From contig NZ_JAATNG010000003.1 in assembly GCF_013184805.1 (NCBI RefSeq), positions 186,001 to 250,000 of the forward strand: a DNA stretch of 64,000 bases. Reading direction: 5' to 3'. How positions within the stretch are numbered: position 1 is the stretch's first letter; each line of letters opens with the position of its first letter. The translations under genes were made by a program, and so were the position numbers. Under the pieces are notes generated by a model. The model had not been told where the DNA came from. It worked only from the letters and a program-made list of their open reading frames with translations, and did not search any database. Source of the DNA: Pseudoruegeria sp. HB172150 (GTDB lineage Bacteria; Pseudomonadota; Alphaproteobacteria; Rhodobacterales; Rhodobacteraceae). This document shows positions 35,992 to 45,266 of the stretch, in pieces.

Positions 35992-37269
35992 GTGGCAGAC
36001 CGACATTTGAGTCCGAAGGGAGATATCGACTGGCCGGAAGGCCCCGCACGCCCGGCACAGGAAACCGTGCTGGTCGTCGATGACAGCCGCGCGCAACGGC
36101 GGCTTCTGACGCATTTCCTGACAAAGATGGGCCTGCGGGTATTGGAGGCGCCATCCGGGGAGGCGGCGCTGGCCGTCTGCCAGTTTGAACAGCCGGACCT
36201 TATCGTCAGCGACTGGGTGATGCCGGGGATGGACGGGTTGGAATTCTGCCGTGAGTTCCGGGCGATGCAGGGCGACCGATACGGCTATTTCATTCTGCAG
36301 ACCTCGAATGACGAGAAGCACGAGGTGGCACATGGGCTAGATGCCGGGGCGGACGATTTCCTGACGAAGCCGGTGAATGCCGCAGAGCTGCGTGCGCGGG
36401 TACGGGCCGGGCAGCGCGTTTTGCGCATGGAGCGCGAGCTGACCGAGAAGAACCGGCAGATCGGCGCGGCGCTGGAGGAGTTGCGGCATCTGCACCAGGG
36501 AATCGACCGGGATCTGCAGGATGCGCACCGTTTGCAGCAATCGCTGGTGCGGGAACGGCACCGGAGGTTCGGGCCGCTCGACGTTTCCCTGCTGTTGCAG
36601 CCGGCGGGGCGGATCGGGGGCGATCTGGTCGGCATGTTCGAGGTGAACGCGCGCGAGGTTGGCGTCTTTGCGCTGGACGTGTCCGGGCATGGTATCGCCT
36701 CCGCCCTGATGACGGCGCGGCTGGCCGGGTACCTGTCGGGCAGCGAGCCGGAGACCAATATCGCAATCGCCGAAACGGCGAGGGGCGAGCGCACTATGCG
36801 CAGCCCGGCGGAGGTTGCGGAACAGCTTAACGACCTCGTTCTGAAGCGGATCGAGACCGATCAGTACCTGACGCTGGCGCTGGCGCGGGTCGAGCTGGAC
36901 AGCGGAACGGTCACCCTGACGCAGGCCGGACATCCGCATCCGATGCTGCAACGCGCTACGGGCACGATCGAGCCGCTGGGAACCGGCGGCATGCCCGTGG
37001 GCCTGCTGCCCGGCGCGAGTTTCTTTGATTCAGTGACTGTTCTTCGGCCCGGTGACAGGCTGTTCCTTGTGTCCGACGGGATCACGGAATGCATGTCGCC
37101 GAGGGGCGAGATGCTGGATACCGCTGGATTGAAACGACTGATGCGCTTGCATGCCGACGCGCGCGGGCAGGCCTATTTCGACCGTATCCTGGCGGAGCTG
37201 GCGGATTACAGCGGCGAGTGGGAATTCAGCGACGACATTTCCGCCGCCCTGCTGGAATTCGGGCGCTAA
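35992..37269 (+). CDS. Response regulator with PP2C-type (SpoIIE/RsbU) phosphatase output
   Basis: A 425-residue protein: receiver domain at residues about 25-145 with acidic pair Asp30-Asp31, phosphoacceptor Asp74 (LIVSDWVMPGMDG) and LTKPV lysine. A coiled-coil linker with LTEKNRQIGAALEELRHLHQG follows, then a PP2C/SpoIIE phosphatase with GGDLVGMFEV, FALDVSGHGIASALM and FLVSDGITEC. Such proteins usually dephosphorylate an anti-sigma-factor antagonist (partner-switching) under phosphorelay control. No antagonist gene is nearby. GTG start without a clear ribosome-binding site; start uncertain by a few codons. Confidence 0.9.
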   Translation: MADRHLSPKGDIDWPEGPARPAQETVLVVDDSRAQRRLLTHFLTKMGLRVLEAPSGEAALAVCQFEQPDLIVSDWVMPGMDGLEFCREFRAMQGDRYGYFILQTSNDEKHEVAHGLDAGADDFLTKPVNAAELRARVRAGQRVLRMERELTEKNRQIGAALEELRHLHQGIDRDLQDAHRLQQSLVRERHRRFGPLDVSLLLQPAGRIGGDLVGMFEVNAREVGVFALDVSGHGIASALMTARLAGYLSGSEPETNIAIAETARGERTMRSPAEVAEQLNDLVLKRIETDQYLTLALARVELDSGTVTLTQAGHPHPMLQRATGTIEPLGTGGMPVGLLPGASFFDSVTVLRPGDRLFLVSDGITECMSPRGEMLDTAGLKRLMRLHADARGQAYFDRILAELADYSGEWEFSDDISAALLEFGR

Positions 37270-37670
37270 CCTGTCTGTGTTTCGCGGCGGCGGGAGCGTG
37301 ACTTCAGGACCCAGCGCAGTGTCAGGCCCAGCGCAATGCCAATTCCGATGCCGATCACGTCGGCGATGAAATCGTTCAGTTCGCGGTGCCGGTTCACCAG
37401 CGGCTGGATGATCTCTATCAGTCCTGCCTCTGCCACGATCACCGGCACGGTCCAGACCAGCGCATGCGGATAAAGCAGCGCGCAGGGAAAGGCGACGGCG
37501 GCGAAGGCGATGAAATGGTGCAGCTTGTCGCCGCCTGCGGCGGGCGGAAGCTGTGGCAGTGGGATCATCGTGAGCACGAAGATCACCCCCAGCAGCAGCA
37601 GCGTCGCCCAGACCGCAACGGAATGGCGAAAGGCGCGGGAGCGGAAGAAGCGGGAAACGGGGTTGCTCAT
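37266..37670 (-). CDS. VanZ-like membrane protein
   Basis: A 134-residue protein with about four transmembrane helices and the VanZ-like features DKLHHFIAFAAVAFPCALL and LIEIIQPLVNRHRELNDFIADVIG. The NR-E-ND-DVIGN-type ending is the family core. VanZ relatives affect glycopeptide sensitivity in Gram-positives; the role in alphaproteobacteria is unknown. The 3' end overlaps the response-regulator gene by four bases. Confidence 0.85.
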   Translation of the reverse strand: MSNPVSRFFRSRAFRHSVAVWATLLLLGVIFVLTMIPLPQLPPAAGGDKLHHFIAFAAVAFPCALLYPHALVWTVPVIVAEAGLIEIIQPLVNRHRELNDFIADVIGIGIGIALGLTLRWVLKSRSRRRETQTG

Positions 37671-37679
37671 CGGTCAGGC

Positions 37680-38120
37680 TCAGCCGGGCAGAAGCATTTC
37701 GGCAAAGGCGCGGTCGCCTTCGCTGGCCAGAAGTTCAGTCGCGGTCACGACATCCATCCAGAAGGCGGTGTGCCCGGGTTCGGTGGGCGGGCCGTGCCGC
37801 CGGACAGGATGGGCCACGTAGATGTGGCAGACTTTTTCCGCCCAGAGATCGTATTCGGGCATGTAGGTGAAGCGGCGATAGGCGCCGACACGGCGCGGCG
37901 ATGCGATCCGCCAGCCGGTTTCCTCGAACACTTCGCGGTGCAATGCGGCGACCGGCGATTCGCCGGGGTCGATGCCGCCGCCCGGCAGCTGGAATTCCGG
38001 CTGCGGTTCCTGCTGATGCGTCACCAGCAGACCGCCGTCGCGGGGCAGCAGGGCATAAACCCCCGGCCTCCGGCGATAAGTCACACCCGGTTTTACCGCC
38101 TCGCCATACCGACGGATCAT
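37680..38120 (-). CDS. NUDIX hydrolase
   Basis: A 146-residue NUDIX protein. The NUDIX box is complete (GGGIDPGESPVAALHREVFEETGW, written here only as family evidence: G-x5-E-x7-R-E-x2-E-E-x-G), placing catalytic metal at REVFEE. The flanking VYALLPRDGGLLVTHQ and EKVCHIYVAHPV resemble 8-oxo-dGTPase or nucleoside-diphosphate-type enzymes, but the substrate is open. ATG 38120 is preferred; an upstream in-frame start would cross the hslO promoter. Followed nine bases later by the VanZ-like gene. Confidence 0.85.
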   Translation of the reverse strand: MIRRYGEAVKPGVTYRRRPGVYALLPRDGGLLVTHQQEPQPEFQLPGGGIDPGESPVAALHREVFEETGWRIASPRRVGAYRRFTYMPEYDLWAEKVCHIYVAHPVRRHGPPTEPGHTAFWMDVVTATELLASEGDRAFAEMLLPG

Positions 38121-38148
38121 GCCTGCCCTGCCTTTGCTGCTCGGTTGC

Positions 38149-38164
38149 CGTCCATATATGGACG
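38149..38164. promoter_or_regulatory. Palindrome in the NUDIX-hslO divergent promoter region
   Basis: CGTCCATATATGGACG, a perfect 16-base palindrome centred 41 bases before hslO. It contains CCATATA, which also occurs in the hslV promoter region, so it may be a heat-shock-type -10 element, an operator, or both. Confidence 0.5.
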
Positions 38165-38196
38165 CGGTATGCCAAAGTAAGGCGCAAGGAAACCCC

Positions 38197-39198
38197 ATGA
38201 CACTTGGATCACAAATAGCCTGGGATGACACCATCCTGCCGTTTCAGCTTGACCGCTCGGATATCCGCGGGCGCGTTGCGCGGCTTGACGGTGTGCTGGA
38301 CGAGATCCTGGCACAACACAACTATCCGCCCGCCATCGAGGCGCTGGTGGCCGAAACTGCATTGCTGACCGCGCTGATCGGGCAGACGATCAAGCTGCGT
38401 TGGAAGCTGTCGCTTCAGGTGCGCGGCGACGGACCGGCACGGCTGGTGGCGACGGATTACTATGGCCCGACGAAAGAGGGCGAGCCGGCGCGAATGCGCG
38501 CCTATGCCAGTTTCGACAAGGACCGGCTGGACCCGAATGGCGATCCGTTCTCTCAGATCGGCAAGGGATATTTCGCGATCCTGATCGATCAGGGCACAGA
38601 CATGGTGCCGTATCAGGGCATCACGCCGATTGCCGGCGGCTCGCTTTCCGCCTGTGCAGAGACGTATTTCGCGCAGTCCGAGCAGCTTCCGACGCGGTTT
38701 TCGCTGGGCTACGGCGACTCGAAGGTGCCGGGCGGCAACGACGGCTGGCGCGCCGGTGGCGTGATGCTGCAGACGATGCCCGAAGCGTCGCCTTTCGCGA
38801 CCGGCGATGGCGGGTCGGGCGAAGGCGGGCTGCTACAGGCGACCGACATCATGGATGGCGAGGAAGAGGAAAACTGGAACCGCGCCAACCTGCTGCTCGA
38901 TACCGTCGAGATACTGGAACTGATCGGCCCGCATGTGCAGCCGACGGACCTGCTGGTGCGACTGTTCCACGAGGAATCGCCGCGTGTCTTCGATCCGCAG
39001 GCGGTGAAGTTCGGATGCAGCTGTTCCGCCGAGAAGGTACGTGAGAGCCTGTCGATCTATTCGGCCAAGGATATCGCGCACATGACGACGGATGACGGCA
39101 TCGTGACCGCCGACTGCCAGTTCTGCGGCGCGCATTACGAGTTCGACCCCAGGACTTTGGGCTTCGAGGCTGTGGAGTCCCCCGGTGACGGCAATTGA
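38197..39198 (+). CDS. hslO: Hsp33 redox-activated chaperone
   Basis: Holdase switched on by oxidation; 333 residues. The C-terminal zinc site is complete, FGCSCSAEKV and ADCQFCGA, i.e. C-x-C about 30 residues before C-x-x-C. The substrate-binding part has LIGQTIKLRWKLSLQVRGDGPARL and GTDMVPYQGI. ATG at 38197 follows AAGGA by six bases. The protein has a Gly-Asp-Gly-rich insert (residues about 208-220) not usual in E. coli Hsp33. It overlaps the next NUDIX gene by 14 bases, and cca follows, so the three form an operon. Confidence 0.96.
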   Translation: MTLGSQIAWDDTILPFQLDRSDIRGRVARLDGVLDEILAQHNYPPAIEALVAETALLTALIGQTIKLRWKLSLQVRGDGPARLVATDYYGPTKEGEPARMRAYASFDKDRLDPNGDPFSQIGKGYFAILIDQGTDMVPYQGITPIAGGSLSACAETYFAQSEQLPTRFSLGYGDSKVPGGNDGWRAGGVMLQTMPEASPFATGDGGSGEGGLLQATDIMDGEEEENWNRANLLLDTVEILELIGPHVQPTDLLVRLFHEESPRVFDPQAVKFGCSCSAEKVRESLSIYSAKDIAHMTTDDGIVTADCQFCGAHYEFDPRTLGFEAVESPGDGN

Positions 39199-39790
39199 CC
39201 TGTTCGACCGGCTGGGTGACGCGCTGGTCGTCGCGTCAGAGGGGTCGTCGGACTTCGACCTGAACCCGGATTTCCGGCCGCCCGCGGGGACAAAGCTGCG
39301 CCCTGCGGGTGTGCTGGTGCCGGTGATCGACGGACCGCGCGGGGCGGAGGTTATCCTGACCAAGCGGTCCTCGGCGCTGAAGCATCATCCGGGGCAGATC
39401 GCGTTTCCGGGCGGTAAAGTCGATCCGGGCGATGCCGACGTCGTGGCCGCCGCACTGCGCGAGGCGCGGGAAGAGATCGGGCTGATGCCGGAGAATGTCG
39501 AGGTGCTGGGGCTGTTGCCGCAGCACCAGACGGTGACGGGGTTCATCATGACGCCGGTCCTGGCCCGTGTCAGGGACGAATTTCAACCCGTGCCCGAGGC
39601 GGGTGAGGTTGAAGAGGTGTTCCGTGTGCCGCTGGCGCATGTCACCGATCCGGCGAAATTTCACATCGAGTTCCGGCGCTGGCAGGGGACGCGGCGGTAT
39701 TACTTCATCGTGCCCTATGGGCCCTATTACATCTGGGGCGCGACGGCGCGGATCCTGCGCGGGCTGGCCGACAGGATGGCAATGCTGTGA
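39185..39790 (+). CDS. CoA pyrophosphatase-type NUDIX hydrolase
   Basis: A 201-residue NUDIX protein of the NudL/NUDT7 type, which splits CoA to phosphopantetheine and 3',5'-ADP. The family marker preceding the box, TKRSSALKHHPGQIAFPGG, matches the L-L-T-x-R-S-x3-R-x3-G-Q-x3-P-G-G pattern (UPF0035). The NUDIX box has ALREAREEIGL. GTG at 39185 overlaps the hslO stop by 14 bases; the cca GTG overlaps its own stop. Confidence 0.9.
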   Translation: MTAIDLFDRLGDALVVASEGSSDFDLNPDFRPPAGTKLRPAGVLVPVIDGPRGAEVILTKRSSALKHHPGQIAFPGGKVDPGDADVVAAALREAREEIGLMPENVEVLGLLPQHQTVTGFIMTPVLARVRDEFQPVPEAGEVEEVFRVPLAHVTDPAKFHIEFRRWQGTRRYYFIVPYGPYYIWGATARILRGLADRMAML

Positions 39791-40935
39791 AGATCTCGGG
39801 CAAGTGGATATCCGACCCGCGGACCCGGCGGGTGTGCGACGTGCTGCAGGATGGCGGGTTCCGGGCGCTGTTCGTCGGCGGCTGCGTGCGGAACGCGCTG
39901 CTGGAGGAGCCGGTGGGGGATATCGACATTTCCACTGATGCCCTGCCGGAGAAGGTGACCGAGCTGGCGAAGGTGGCGGGGCTGAAGCCGGTGCCGACGG
40001 GGATCGACCACGGGACGGTGACGGTGGTGTCCTCGGGGATGCCGCATGAGGTGACGACATTCCGGCGGGATGTGGAGACGGACGGGCGCCGCGCCGTGGT
40101 GGCCTATACCGACCGGATCGAGGAAGATGCGCGCCGGCGCGACCTGACGATGAACGCGCTTTATGCGGAACCTGACGGGACGGTCGTGGACCCGCTGGGC
40201 GGGCTGGACGACCTGCTGGCGCGTCGGGTGCGGTTCATCGAGGACCCGGAAGCGCGGATACGCGAGGATTACCTGCGGATCCTGCGGTTCTTTCGGTTTC
40301 ATGCCTGGTACGGCGATCCGGAGGGCGGGCTGGATGCCGAGGGGCTGGCGGCCTGTGCGGCCCTTTCGGAAGGGTTAGAGACACTTTCCAAAGAGCGCGT
40401 CGGGCACGAGATGCTCAAGCTGCTCGCCGCGCCCGATCCGGCGCCTGCGGCGGCGGCGATGCAACAGGCAGGCTGTCTTGCGCGGGCGTTGCCCGGGGCG
40501 GATACCCGTGCGCTGCCGATCCTGATCGCGTTCGAGCCGCAGCTTCATGCATCGCCCGATCCGATCCGAAGACTCGCCGCGCTGGGCGGCGAGGACCATG
40601 CGGAGCTGCTGCGGCTGTCGAAGAAGGATGCGCGGCGGCTGGAGATTCTTCAGGGTGCGATTGCCGGTGCGGAGGGTCCGGGAGAGCTGGCCTATCGTCA
40701 AGGTGCTGGCGTTGCGCGCGACGTGCTGCTGCTGCGCGCTGCACTGCTGGAGCAGCCTCTGCCGCCGGGAGTGGCAGACGATATAGAAACCGGTGCTGCC
40801 GCGTCCTTTCCCGTCAAATCCGGCGACCTGATGCCGCGATACGAGGGCGCGGCGCTGGGTGCTGCGCTGAAGGCGCTGGAAGCGGAGTGGATCGCCTCTG
40901 GCTTCCGCAAGACGAAGCAGGATCTGCTGGGCTGA
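39787..40935 (+). CDS. cca: CCA tRNA nucleotidyltransferase / poly(A) polymerase family
   Basis: Class II nucleotidyltransferase of 382 residues, adding or repairing the tRNA 3'-CCA end. The head domain FRALFVGGCVRNALL with GDIDISTDALP (metal-binding Asp pair), RDLTMNALYAEPDGTVVDPLGG and REDYLRILRFFRFHAWYG are all family signatures. GTG at 39787 overlaps the NUDIX stop (GTGA). Whether it adds CCA, CC or A cannot be read directly; a single such gene suggests CCA. Confidence 0.95.
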   Translation: MKISGKWISDPRTRRVCDVLQDGGFRALFVGGCVRNALLEEPVGDIDISTDALPEKVTELAKVAGLKPVPTGIDHGTVTVVSSGMPHEVTTFRRDVETDGRRAVVAYTDRIEEDARRRDLTMNALYAEPDGTVVDPLGGLDDLLARRVRFIEDPEARIREDYLRILRFFRFHAWYGDPEGGLDAEGLAACAALSEGLETLSKERVGHEMLKLLAAPDPAPAAAAMQQAGCLARALPGADTRALPILIAFEPQLHASPDPIRRLAALGGEDHAELLRLSKKDARRLEILQGAIAGAEGPGELAYRQGAGVARDVLLLRAALLEQPLPPGVADDIETGAAASFPVKSGDLMPRYEGAALGAALKALEAEWIASGFRKTKQDLLG

Positions 40936-41058
40936 TCGCCCGCTGCTGTCATCATAGTTTCACCGAACCAGCGGCAGCCGAAACTTCCCTTTCGGGTTTG
41001 GCGGGCGTATAGGAAGCGTCTGCTTCTCAAGGATTATGTTCAGGCCGCCCCCCGCGCC

Positions 41059-42903
41059 ATGTTCCGTTATTTCGAAACTCTCGTAGACCCGTACGAACCG
41101 TACGAGGCCACCGACCGGCCGCCGCGCAAGCTGCTGCCGTTCATGCTGTCCTATGCGCGGCCGTTTCGAAAGGTGTTCTGGATGGCGGCGGCCCTGGCCG
41201 TCATCATCGCGGCGGTCGAGGTCGGCCTGATCTATTACATGGGCCGGGTCGTCGACTTACTGGGCAGCGGCGAACCGGATCAGGTGTGGAGCACCCACTG
41301 GCTGGAACTGGTGCTGGCGGCGGGGTTCATTCTGCTGATCCGCCCGGTGATCCAGATGCTGGGAGTTCTGACACTGAACAACGCGATTCTGCCGAATTTC
41401 GGAACACTGGTGCGCTGGCGGGCGCACCGGCAGGTGATGCGGCAGTCGGTGGGCTGGTTCGAGAACGATTTCGCGGGACGCATTTCCAACCGGATCATGC
41501 AGACGCCGATGTCGGCGGGCGAGGCGGTGTTCCAGGTCTTTGACGCGATCACCTTCGCGCTGTCCTACCTGATCGGCGCGGCGATCCTGCTGTGGGATGC
41601 CGATGTGCGGCTGCTGCTGCCGCTGGTGATCTGGTTCGGCCTTTACGCGCTGCTTGTGCGCTGGACGATGCAGCGCGTCGGCCCGGCCTCCAAGGCGGCA
41701 TCGGACGCGCGCAGCAAGGTCACGGGCCGGGTGGTCGACAGTTACACCAACATCCATTCGGTGAAGCTGTTCGCGCATCACGACAGCGAGCTGGACTATG
41801 CCAGGGAGGCCATCGAGGAGGCGCGGGAAACCTTCGCGAAGGAGATGCGCCTTTACACGATCATGGACGTGGCACTGGTGATCCTGAACGGCCTGCTGAT
41901 CATCGGGGTCGTCGGCTGGGCGATCCTGCTTTGGCGGAACGGCGCGGCCACGGTCGGGGTCGTCGCGGCGGCGACGGCGCTGACCCTGCGCCTGAACGCG
42001 ATGACCGGCTGGATCATGTGGGCGCTGTCCACCTTCTTCCGCTCGCTTGGCGTGGTTGCCGAGGGGATGGAAACCATCGCGCAGCCCATCGAACTGACAG
42101 ACGCGGCGGATGCAGAGCCGCTGGCGCTGACCGAGGGCGAGATCCGGTTCGAGACTGTTTCTCACCATTACGGGCGCGGCGCCGGCGGGCTGGATCATGT
42201 GTCGCTTACGGTGAAGGCGGGGGAAAAGATCGGCCTGATCGGGCGGTCCGGCGCGGGCAAGTCGACGCTGGTGAAGCTGCTGCTGCGGTTCTACGATACC
42301 GAAGGCGGGGAGATCCTGATCGACGGTCAGGACGTGACGAAGGTGACGCAGGAAAGCCTGCGGCGCGCCATCGGGATGGTGCAGCAGGATTCGTCGCTTC
42401 TGCACCGGTCGGTGCGGGAAAACATTCTCTATGGCAGGCCGGATGCCAGCGAAGAGGCGATGATCGCGGCGGCGAAACGGGCCGAGGCGCACGAGTTCAT
42501 CCTGGATCTGCAGGACCCCGAAGGCCGCCGCGGGTATGACGCGCATGTGGGCGAGCGGGGTGTAAAGCTTTCGGGAGGGCAGCGGCAGCGGGTTGCGCTG
42601 GCGCGGGTGATCCTGAAAGATGCACCCATCCTTGTGCTGGACGAGGCGACGAGCGCGCTGGACAGCGAGGTCGAAGCGGCGATCCAGCATACGCTTTACG
42701 GCATGATGGAGGGCAAGACCGTCATCGCCATCGCCCACCGGCTTTCGACCATTGCGCAGCTTGACCGGATCGTCGTGCTGGATGACGGGAAGATTGTCGA
42801 AGAGGGCACGCATTCCGGGCTTCTGGCCATGAACGGCCTATATGCCCGGTTCTGGAACCGGCAGTCGGGCGGGTTCATCGGCACGGAGCAGGCGGCGGAA
42901 TGA
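41059..42903 (+). CDS. ABC exporter half-transporter 1 (MsbA/MDR type)
   Basis: A 614-residue fusion of a six-helix membrane domain (residues about 30-330) and an ABC ATPase. Walker A is GRSGAGKST, signature LSGGQRQRVALAR, Walker B ILVLDEATSALD, followed by the H-loop IAHRLST. A weak hairpin CCGAAA-N6-TTTCGG (40978-40995) upstream separates it from cca. The next gene is a paralogue with a four-base overlap, so the two likely form a heterodimeric exporter of lipid, drug or peptide. Substrate unknown. Confidence 0.93.
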   Translation: MFRYFETLVDPYEPYEATDRPPRKLLPFMLSYARPFRKVFWMAAALAVIIAAVEVGLIYYMGRVVDLLGSGEPDQVWSTHWLELVLAAGFILLIRPVIQMLGVLTLNNAILPNFGTLVRWRAHRQVMRQSVGWFENDFAGRISNRIMQTPMSAGEAVFQVFDAITFALSYLIGAAILLWDADVRLLLPLVIWFGLYALLVRWTMQRVGPASKAASDARSKVTGRVVDSYTNIHSVKLFAHHDSELDYAREAIEEARETFAKEMRLYTIMDVALVILNGLLIIGVVGWAILLWRNGAATVGVVAAATALTLRLNAMTGWIMWALSTFFRSLGVVAEGMETIAQPIELTDAADAEPLALTEGEIRFETVSHHYGRGAGGLDHVSLTVKAGEKIGLIGRSGAGKSTLVKLLLRFYDTEGGEILIDGQDVTKVTQESLRRAIGMVQQDSSLLHRSVRENILYGRPDASEEAMIAAAKRAEAHEFILDLQDPEGRRGYDAHVGERGVKLSGGQRQRVALARVILKDAPILVLDEATSALDSEVEAAIQHTLYGMMEGKTVIAIAHRLSTIAQLDRIVVLDDGKIVEEGTHSGLLAMNGLYARFWNRQSGGFIGTEQAAE

Positions 42904-44750
42904 CGCTGGAGAAATTTGCGCACTGGTTCGCGGGGCTGATCGACCCGGAACGCCCGGCAAAGGGTGCTCCGCCACGCACGCTTGCGCCCTACATGGCCTG
43001 GCTGCTGGAGGGATCTTGGAAGGCGATCGGGCTGGCCGCCGTGATCTCTGCGCTCGCGGGGTGCTTCGAGGTGATGACGGCGATGATGCTGGGCATCGTG
43101 ATCGATGCGGCTCAGGCGTCCGGGCCCGAAGGGTTCTTTTCGGCGAACATGGGCATGCTGGTGGCGGTGCTGGTGTTCTTCGTCGTGGTCCGGCCGATCA
43201 CGGTGGGGTTCAACAGCGCGATGCAGTCGCTGGCGCTGGCGCCGAACGTCAACAACCTGGTGCTTTCGCGCCTGCACCGCTGGACGCTGGGCCAGTCGGT
43301 GACCTTCTTCGACAACGACTTTGCCGGGCGCATCGCGCAGAAACAGATGCAGTCGGCGCGGGCGGTGACCGATGTGGTCACGGATTTCGTCAGCGCCGTG
43401 GTGTTCGGGCTGGCCTCGCTGATCGGATCGGCGCTGCTGATGCTGTCGATCGGGCCGGTGGTGGCGGGGATCCTGGCGGTGTGGATCTGTCTCTATTTCG
43501 GGCTGGTCAGCATCTATCTGCCGCGCATCCGCAAGCGTGCGACCGAACGGGCGGCGGCCCGCGCGATGGTGTCGGGGCAGGTGGTGGACACGGTCACCAA
43601 CATCAAGACGGTAAAGCTGTTCGCGCATCAGGAATTCGAGGATCGCGCCGCGCTGAACGAGATGCGGAAGTTCCGGGACGCGGCGTTTTACTTCGGCAAG
43701 GCGGCCTCAGCCTTCCGGTTCCTGCTGATGACGCTGGCGGGCGTCCTGCCGGTGCTGCTTGTCGGCGCGACGCTGGTGCTGTGGAGCAATGGCAACGCGA
43801 CCGCGGGCAACATCGCGGCGACCGGCGCGGTGGCGATCCGGCTGGCGCAGATGACGGGCTGGATCAGCAACGCGCTGCTGATGATGTACGCCCATGTCGG
43901 CGAGATCGAGGACGGCATGCGGACGCTGACGCCGCCGCACGAAATCACCGACCGCGACGGCGCGGGCACGCTGAGCGGGCATCCGGTGGTGCGGTTCGAT
44001 CATGTCAGCTTTGCCTACGGGCGCCGGACCGGCGGAGTGGAGAATATCGACCTGACGATTCACGAGGGCGAGAAGCTGGCCATCGTGGGTGCGTCCGGGG
44101 CGGGCAAGTCGACCTTGGTGGCCCTTCTGATGCGTCTCTACGATACCGAAGAGGGCGCGATCCTTGTCGGCGGGCAGGATGTTCGCGACATCACGCAGGA
44201 GAGCCTGCGGCAGAAGATCGGGATGGTCACGCAAGAGACGGCGATGTTCAACCGCTCGGCGCGGGACAACATCCTGTACGGGCGGCCCGATGCCACGGAA
44301 GAAGAGATGGTCGCGGCGGCGAAGCGTGCACGGGCGCATGACTTCATACTTGGGCTGAAGGACTACAAGGGGCGCACCGGGTACGATGCGCATCTTGGGG
44401 AGCGTGGCGTGAAGCTGTCCGGCGGGCAGCGGCAGCGGATTGCGCTGGCCCGTGCGATCCTGAAGGACGCGCCGATCCTTGTGCTGGACGAGGCGACATC
44501 GGCGCTGGACAGCGAGGTCGAGGCAGAGATCCAGGAGGCGCTGGACGAGGTGATGGAGGGCAAGACGGTAATGGCCATCGCGCACCGCCTGTCGACCATC
44601 GCGCGGATGGACCGGATCGTCGTGCTGGACGCCGGCCATATCGAGGAACAGGGCGACCACAGCACGCTGTTGCAGCAGGACGGGCTGTACGCCCGCTACT
44701 GGAAGCGGCAGTCGGGTGGGTTCATGGGGTTCGCCGAGGCGGCGGAGTGA
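42900..44750 (+). CDS. ABC exporter half-transporter 2 (MsbA/MDR type)
   Basis: A 616-residue paralogue of the preceding gene with the same order: six-helix domain, then ATPase with Walker A GASGAGKST, signature LSGGQRQRIALAR, Walker B ILVLDEATSALD and IAHRLST. Both ATP sites of a heterodimer would keep the catalytic Glu (LDEATS in both), so neither half is obviously degenerate. The ends of the two proteins are near-identical (KRQSGGFMG against NRQSGGFIG), pointing to a local duplication. Confidence 0.93.
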   Translation: MTLEKFAHWFAGLIDPERPAKGAPPRTLAPYMAWLLEGSWKAIGLAAVISALAGCFEVMTAMMLGIVIDAAQASGPEGFFSANMGMLVAVLVFFVVVRPITVGFNSAMQSLALAPNVNNLVLSRLHRWTLGQSVTFFDNDFAGRIAQKQMQSARAVTDVVTDFVSAVVFGLASLIGSALLMLSIGPVVAGILAVWICLYFGLVSIYLPRIRKRATERAAARAMVSGQVVDTVTNIKTVKLFAHQEFEDRAALNEMRKFRDAAFYFGKAASAFRFLLMTLAGVLPVLLVGATLVLWSNGNATAGNIAATGAVAIRLAQMTGWISNALLMMYAHVGEIEDGMRTLTPPHEITDRDGAGTLSGHPVVRFDHVSFAYGRRTGGVENIDLTIHEGEKLAIVGASGAGKSTLVALLMRLYDTEEGAILVGGQDVRDITQESLRQKIGMVTQETAMFNRSARDNILYGRPDATEEEMVAAAKRARAHDFILGLKDYKGRTGYDAHLGERGVKLSGGQRQRIALARAILKDAPILVLDEATSALDSEVEAEIQEALDEVMEGKTVMAIAHRLSTIARMDRIVVLDAGHIEEQGDHSTLLQQDGLYARYWKRQSGGFMGFAEAAE

Positions 44751-45265
44751 ACCGTGTGATGGTGGTGGGTGCGCCCGGTTCGGGCAAATCCACGCTTGCG
44801 GTGACACTGGGCCAGATGACCGGCTTGCCCGTTTTCCACATGGATCACATTCACTGGCTTTCGGGTTGGGTCGAGCGGGAAAAGGCGGACAAGATCGAAA
44901 TGGCGCGGGAGATCGAGGCGCGTGACGCCTGGATCTTCGAGGGGGGTCTGGCGTCCACCTATGACAGCCGTGCCGCACGGTCGGATCTGATCGTCTGGCT
45001 GGATCTGCCGCTTGGCCTGCGGCTGTGGCGCGTGGTCTGGCGCATTGTTCGTACCTACGGCACGCAAAGAAACGATCTGCCCGAGGGCTGTCCCGAGCAG
45101 GTCAGTCCGGAATTCTTTCGCTACATTTTGAGTTCGAGCCGCCGGACACAGGCGCGGCTGGCGCGTCTGGTGGCGGAGGCGGGCAAACCGGTCCGGCACC
45201 TGACCTCGCCGCGCGCGGTGCGGCGGTGGGTGGCTTCGGTCCGGCAATCCGGGTTGCCGGGCTGA
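44747..45265 (+). CDS. Adenylate-kinase-like P-loop protein
   Basis: A 172-residue P-loop kinase-like protein: VMVVGAPGSGKSTLAVTLG, then FHMDHIHWLSGW and a DLIVWLDLPLGLRLWRVVWR segment. This pattern matches the small ATPases annotated as FlaR-type DNA-topology modulation proteins or adenylate kinases. True adenylate kinase has a lid domain, which is absent. Substrate unknown. GTG start overlaps the ABC gene stop (GTGA), and the RNA methyltransferase gene follows after one base. Confidence 0.8.
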   Translation: MNRVMVVGAPGSGKSTLAVTLGQMTGLPVFHMDHIHWLSGWVEREKADKIEMAREIEARDAWIFEGGLASTYDSRAARSDLIVWLDLPLGLRLWRVVWRIVRTYGTQRNDLPEGCPEQVSPEFFRYILSSSRRTQARLARLVAEAGKPVRHLTSPRAVRRWVASVRQSGLPG

Positions 45266-45266
45266 T

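Noticed and set aside
41257-42813. Long minus-strand open frame opposite the ABC exporter
   Set aside because: Shadow of the ABC gene; composition is typical of a third-position GC artefact.
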